The translations under genes were made by a program, and so were the position numbers. Below, piece by piece: positions 50,075 to 53,655 of a stretch of 53,655 nucleotides of DNA; position 1 is the stretch's first letter; every line of letters starts with the position of its first letter. The DNA comes from Saccharibacillus sp. CPCC 101409. GTDB taxonomy: Bacteria; Bacillota; Bacilli; Paenibacillales; Paenibacillaceae. The notes beneath the pieces are model-generated. The model saw only the letters and a list, made by a program, of their open reading frames with translations. It ran no database searches and had not been told where the DNA came from. The stretch spans positions 1-53,655 of the forward strand of contig NZ_JAULSA010000023.1 of assembly GCF_030518235.1 (NCBI RefSeq), written 5' to 3'.

Positions 50075-50815
50075 ATGACCAAAAAAACAAGAACCTGGCT
50101 GATCGCCGCGCTCGCGGCCGTAATCGTAATCGGAATCGGAACCTATGCCTGGATGAAAAATTACATGGGCAACAACGTGGAAATCGAAAGCGTGCTGCCG
50201 ACGCAGGCGGAAGCCAATACGGCGTCCGGCGGGGAATCAACGGCGGAAGCCGCGGAAACGAACGGGTCGGACGCCTCCGGCGCGGCGGTAGCGGCGGACG
50301 ACTTGAACGGAACGTGGAATATCGCGGACGCGTCGAAAGTGTATTTCTCGGTGACAACGTCGCAGGAAACGGTTAATTTCGTCGACGACCAGGTCAGCGG
50401 AACATGGGATGTGAACGTGAACGAAGCTTCGCAGATGAAAGGCAGCGGCGCGATCGAGATCGACGCGGTCGATTCCGGCAACGCCAAGCGCGACGAGCAT
50501 ATCAAAAGCGACGACTATTTCCAGATGGGACAGTATCCGCAGGCGACGTTTACGGCGGAGTCGTTCGACGGGCTGCCGACGGAATGGAAAGAAGGCGAAG
50601 TCTACGACTTCAAGCTTGACGGAACCCTGACGGTCAAAGGCATTGAAAAGCCGGTAACGTTCGAAGCCAAAGCTTCTTACCAGGGCGGCCAGCTGCTGCT
50701 GTCGGGCACGACGACCGTGACGTTCGAAGATTTCGGTATGGAAAACCCGCATTCGGTCGTCCTGAGCACGGAAAACGATATCAATGTGCAGCTGGAACTC
50801 ACACTGGATAAATAA
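50075..50815 (+). CDS. YceI-family protein, membrane-anchored
   Basis: The 246-aa protein has an N-terminal hydrophobic helix (about 8-25; WLIAALAAVIVIGIGTY) that probably anchors it outside the membrane. A low-complexity Ala/Ser/Thr/Glu linker (about 40-75) and a YceI lipocalin-like domain follow (GTWNIADASKVYFSV; YFQMGQYPQATFTAESF; LTVKGIEKPVTFEAKA). YceI proteins bind polyisoprenoid-like lipids. GGAGGAG precedes the ATG at 50075; an earlier in-frame ATG at 50039 has no site. It is divergent from a two-component system that may control it. Confidence 0.88.
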   Translation: MTKKTRTWLIAALAAVIVIGIGTYAWMKNYMGNNVEIESVLPTQAEANTASGGESTAEAAETNGSDASGAAVAADDLNGTWNIADASKVYFSVTTSQETVNFVDDQVSGTWDVNVNEASQMKGSGAIEIDAVDSGNAKRDEHIKSDDYFQMGQYPQATFTAESFDGLPTEWKEGEVYDFKLDGTLTVKGIEKPVTFEAKASYQGGQLLLSGTTTVTFEDFGMENPHSVVLSTENDINVQLELTLDK

Positions 50816-50905
50816 ATTTAATTTTCGCACGGTCTCTTGCTTTTTCCCGCTCTGGAGATTAAAGTAAGAAACATATCTGAATCACGGCAGATTGACGCAA
50901 AGCAT

Positions 50906-50948
50906 GCGGACGCCTTTTCTTCCAACAGGGAGGAGACGTCCGCTTTTT
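50906..50948 (+). terminator. Terminator between the YceI and SLH genes
   Basis: GCGGACG (50906-50912) pairs with CGTCCGC (50937-50943), with a CTTCC/GGAG inner helix, then five T. A weak promoter candidate, TTGACG (50970-50975) with poor -10 AAAAAT (50993-50998), follows. Confidence 0.7.
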
Positions 50949-51088
50949 CGCGTGAATTTGATTAAAAAGTTGACGTTTAGGGATAGACAGGAAAAAATGG
51001 GACTTCCCCAATTGCGGCAAGCAAGCGACAATAGAGAAGAAGATTTCTCGGGAAAAAGGTCCGAAGAAATAAGGGGGAGTGTTGAAAA

Positions 51089-52321
51089 ATGAAAAAAAGA
51101 TTGACGAGGCTGGCAGGATTGGCATTGGCTGGGGTATTGACGGTCGGCGGCGTATGGGGAGCGGCGCCGACGGTTCATGCGGCAGGGTCCGGTTTCTCCG
51201 ACGTCAAATCGAGCCATTGGGCAGCCGGCAGTATCGCGGCGGGCGTCGCCAAAGGCTATGTTGAAGGTTACGCCAACGGCACCTTCAAACCCGACGCCAG
51301 CGTCACACGCGCCGAATTTGTCAAGATGGTCGTCGCCGCCATGAAGCTTGAAGTGGGCAGCGAGTCGGGCAAGTGGTATACCCCCTACATAACTGCAGCG
51401 ACAAAAGCCGGGTTGTACGAAAGCGGCGACTTCGCAAACAATGAGGCAGGCTGGAACAAGACGATGACGCGGGAAGAGATGGCGCGGATCGCAGCACGGG
51501 CAGCCGGCGAAACGTCGAAAGAAGACGACAAATGGATGTACCTGGCGACAAAAAAAGGACTGATCACCGGCGTTGGCAAAGGCGAGATTGCACTTGACGG
51601 ATTGAGTACAAGGGCGCAGTCCATCGTGATCATCGAGCGGATTCTGTCGGCGAACGCCGGGAAGAAATTGTCCGTCGACAAGTACGCCGTCGGCAGCGCG
51701 GAGATTGCCTGGCACGGGACGAATATTTTTACGGTGATGCCGGAGATGTGGGTGACAACAGAATCGGATGTCAAACAAGCCGGTAAATCTTCGGTAGAGG
51801 AGATGTGGAACGAAAGTAAAATGACGATCATATCTAAAGATGGGCTCTATCAAGGCAAGTTGGAGGCTCTGGTTGCTATAGACCTAGCCGATCCAAACGA
51901 TCCGAATCTGAAGCTGCTGCCGAATATCAATACGTTGAAATGGTATAATAATCGTCCGTCAGTTGATAATTTGTTGATCAAAGATCAGAAAAACAGCTAT
52001 ATTTTGTTCTTTAAAGGTGGTGTTACTTATAACAAAGACACTAAAAAGTATACGCCTTACAAAAAATATAACAGTCAAACTATGCTGACATTCCGCATTG
52101 ATGGTTTTAATAGCCCGGATCGTGAGGCGTTCTTTAATGGCAAACTTAACAAAACAGCCAGTGTATACCGAGAGAGTTGGCCAGATGTTCCAGCTATCAT
52201 CATTCCTAAAAAAGGAACAATTCAACTCAGCAATGACTTAGTTGTCCGACTTGAAACACCAACTGGTGGTACACGTTTCAGTGACAGCGAGATTCTTCGG
52301 CTTAGAGGAATCCAACCGTGA
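51089..52321 (+). CDS. SLH-domain surface protein
   Basis: The 410-aa secreted protein has a signal peptide (Lys/Arg start, hydrophobic core, likely cut after VHA near residue 31). Three S-layer homology motifs follow in about 35-200: FSDVKSSHWAAGSI...FKPDASVTRAEF, WYTPYITAATKAGLYESGDF...MTREEMARIAA, and LATKKGLITGVGKG...STRAQSIVII. SLH motifs bind pyruvylated wall polymers. The C-terminal half (about 205-410) is of unknown fold and is encoded by AT-richer DNA. AAGGGGGAG precedes the ATG. Its stop overlaps the next start (GTGA). Confidence 0.88.
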   Translation: MKKRLTRLAGLALAGVLTVGGVWGAAPTVHAAGSGFSDVKSSHWAAGSIAAGVAKGYVEGYANGTFKPDASVTRAEFVKMVVAAMKLEVGSESGKWYTPYITAATKAGLYESGDFANNEAGWNKTMTREEMARIAARAAGETSKEDDKWMYLATKKGLITGVGKGEIALDGLSTRAQSIVIIERILSANAGKKLSVDKYAVGSAEIAWHGTNIFTVMPEMWVTTESDVKQAGKSSVEEMWNESKMTIISKDGLYQGKLEALVAIDLADPNDPNLKLLPNINTLKWYNNRPSVDNLLIKDQKNSYILFFKGGVTYNKDTKKYTPYKKYNSQTMLTFRIDGFNSPDREAFFNGKLNKTASVYRESWPDVPAIIIPKKGTIQLSNDLVVRLETPTGGTRFSDSEILRLRGIQP

Positions 52322-53655
52322 ATCGAATCCGACAATGCATAACGTTCGTCGGACTCAGCATACTGCTTGTTATGAGCAGTATGCTGAGGTTTTTCTTTCC
52401 GCTACAGGGAACGCTTCAAGCGGCTCCGGTTAAAAAAGAAGTAATGTACAACGCTGAAGCCGGCGTCATCAAGCATCCAAACAAAACTTCACTAAAATTC
52501 GGGAAATTGCCAACTGCAACGACGACTATCAACGAGAATGCCGGTAATGGAAATAAGATTGAAAAAATCGTCTTTTACAAGGGTTCAGATGAAGTGAAAA
52601 CGATTGAAGTGAACGCTCAAACGTTCAATCAAACTATTCCGTTTAATGGCGAAGCGATCGAAGTCGTTTCCAACGAGAATGGATCAAACGGATCGTGGTT
52701 TGCATGGACGCGTGGCTACACTACCGGTTGGACGGCTGGTGGCTCAGGTGAAACATGGTGGCATGTGGCAGATTTGCCCACAAGTTCAGCGGATTATGAA
52801 ACTATGTCAACGCCCGTAGGAACCAAAACGTTACTAAAGTATCCGAATCGTAAAATCAAGATGACGGTAAAGTATGGGAGAACCGAGCCCTTTTACGGAA
52901 TAGTTGGCGGAACAAAACTTCAGTTTGACACAACTATGATCGATAATCGCTCCAGTACTATTCACCAAAAAAATCCGACTATCCCATCACACGGCTACGT
53001 TGACGTAGTAGATGACAAAGATGTTCCAACCGGTGATCTGGACATCACTGGACGATCACACTATTCTACGGAAATTATTGAAATTTTAGCAGGATTGGAA
53101 CCAGGTCAAAGTAGTAATTCAGTTCGAAGTCTCGATTTTGCTACGATCACTTTTACGCAAGAGCACAATGCTGATGGATATAAGTACTACACTCGTCAAA
53201 GCCCGAATGATCCGATGCGTGAATATAAAGATAATGAAAAAGATGCGCAGGCCATGATCTACTATTACGCTGCATATAGCTACACTTATACGTCATATTC
53301 GTATCAGTATCCGGATCACTACCGAGTATACACCGAAGAAACCCCACCGAAAAATCCTGAATCGGAATGCATCATCAGTGACGGCCGCACGATTACTTCG
53401 CCTTCCGCCGCTATGCAGCCCAATGCGAGCGCCATGATCAAAGCGGATCAGCGAGACCGGGAAATCTTCGATGTACTGCAGGGTATCCCGACTTCGGAGA
53501 GTCTATACGGAAGTGTTCTAGCTAATAATTATCTTTATAAAGATAAATTCCAGGAAAAAGTCGGTGTTTGTACATATAACTTGACCGTTTCGCAAACTTA
53601 TCATTTCACATGGACGCCTAAAAAGGAAGCGCCCGAGCCCGATGAAGAGAATCCG
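52318..53655 (+). CDS. Large secreted protein, partial (runs off the window)
   Basis: A frame of 446 codons is open from GTG 52318 to the window end, without a stop. AGAGG 9 bases upstream supports the GTG, and GTGA overlap couples it to the SLH gene. The N-terminus (residues 1-36, with GLSILLVMSSMLRFFFPL) is a signal peptide or anchor. The rest is Thr/Ser/Tyr-rich with a striking Tyr block near 317-330 (YYYAAYSYTYTSYSYQY). The end, with IPTSESLYGSVLANNYLY and VSQTYHFTWTPKKE, recalls DUF5704-type Paenibacillus surface proteins as I remember them. Function is unknown. Codon use is AT-richer than upstream genes. Confidence 0.8.
   Translation, partial: MNRIRQCITFVGLSILLVMSSMLRFFFPLQGTLQAAPVKKEVMYNAEAGVIKHPNKTSLKFGKLPTATTTINENAGNGNKIEKIVFYKGSDEVKTIEVNAQTFNQTIPFNGEAIEVVSNENGSNGSWFAWTRGYTTGWTAGGSGETWWHVADLPTSSADYETMSTPVGTKTLLKYPNRKIKMTVKYGRTEPFYGIVGGTKLQFDTTMIDNRSSTIHQKNPTIPSHGYVDVVDDKDVPTGDLDITGRSHYSTEIIEILAGLEPGQSSNSVRSLDFATITFTQEHNADGYKYYTRQSPNDPMREYKDNEKDAQAMIYYYAAYSYTYTSYSYQYPDHYRVYTEETPPKNPESECIISDGRTITSPSAAMQPNASAMIKADQRDREIFDVLQGIPTSESLYGSVLANNYLYKDKFQEKVGVCTYNLTVSQTYHFTWTPKKEAPEPDEENP

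Overview
The window looks like chromosomal DNA of a moderately GC-rich, low-copy Firmicute of the Paenibacillaceae (Paenibacillus/Saccharibacillus-like). The reasons are strong AGGAGG ribosome sites, Bacillus-type sigma-A and sigma-D promoters, classic hairpin-plus-T terminators, a ParE/ParC pair, YjfB- and YvyF-type motility proteins, PerR/Fur-type sites and SLH-domain surface proteins. The genus is inferred from gene content only.

Layout: the left edge (1-97) is the 3' end of a group II intron (domains V and VI). 489-5914 holds a heterodimeric ABC exporter and purT with a GNAT. 6276-10122 holds a secreted CAP protein, a minus-strand tRNA-Lys(CTT), an SGNH hydrolase and an ABC-2 type exporter. 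10218-14672 is parE-parC. 14880-16570 (minus) encodes an RluA-type pseudouridine synthase and a COG1092-like methyltransferase. 16680-18037 is a Fur-box-controlled flavodoxin plus an unrecognised Cys-tailed protein. 18138-19404 (minus) holds a tandem GNAT and yjfB with a sigma-D promoter. 19423-19895 is a strongly structured, independently promoted and terminated RNA of about 440 nt that I do not recognise; this is the most interesting object in the window. 20021-22840 is an oxidative-stress block: perR, an atypical response regulator and catalase.

23188-24652 (minus) carries a KAS III-like enzyme with a changed active site and a small STAS-like protein. 24906-31865 is an ArsR-like regulator followed by a complete Opp/Dpp peptide importer. 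32137-37510 has a MATE exporter, a LacA-like acetyltransferase, two very small ORFs, an AraC regulator and a UbiD-family decarboxylase. 37825-46700 is a seven-gene unit: an LLM monooxygenase, a family 5 binding protein, two permeases, a fused double ATPase, an SsuE-like FMN reductase and a second LLM oxidoreductase. This layout suggests import of a small organic compound and its flavin-dependent oxidation, plausibly for sulfur scavenging.

46941-50815 holds YvyF (minus), a two-component system (minus) and a divergent YceI protein. The right edge (51089-53655) holds an SLH-domain protein translationally coupled to a large secreted protein that runs off the window. From about 51.8 kb the sequence becomes clearly AT-richer, which suggests a fast-evolving or acquired surface locus. 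I see no CRISPR array, insertion sequence or prophage. All functions are read from sequence and remembered family features; no database search was run.
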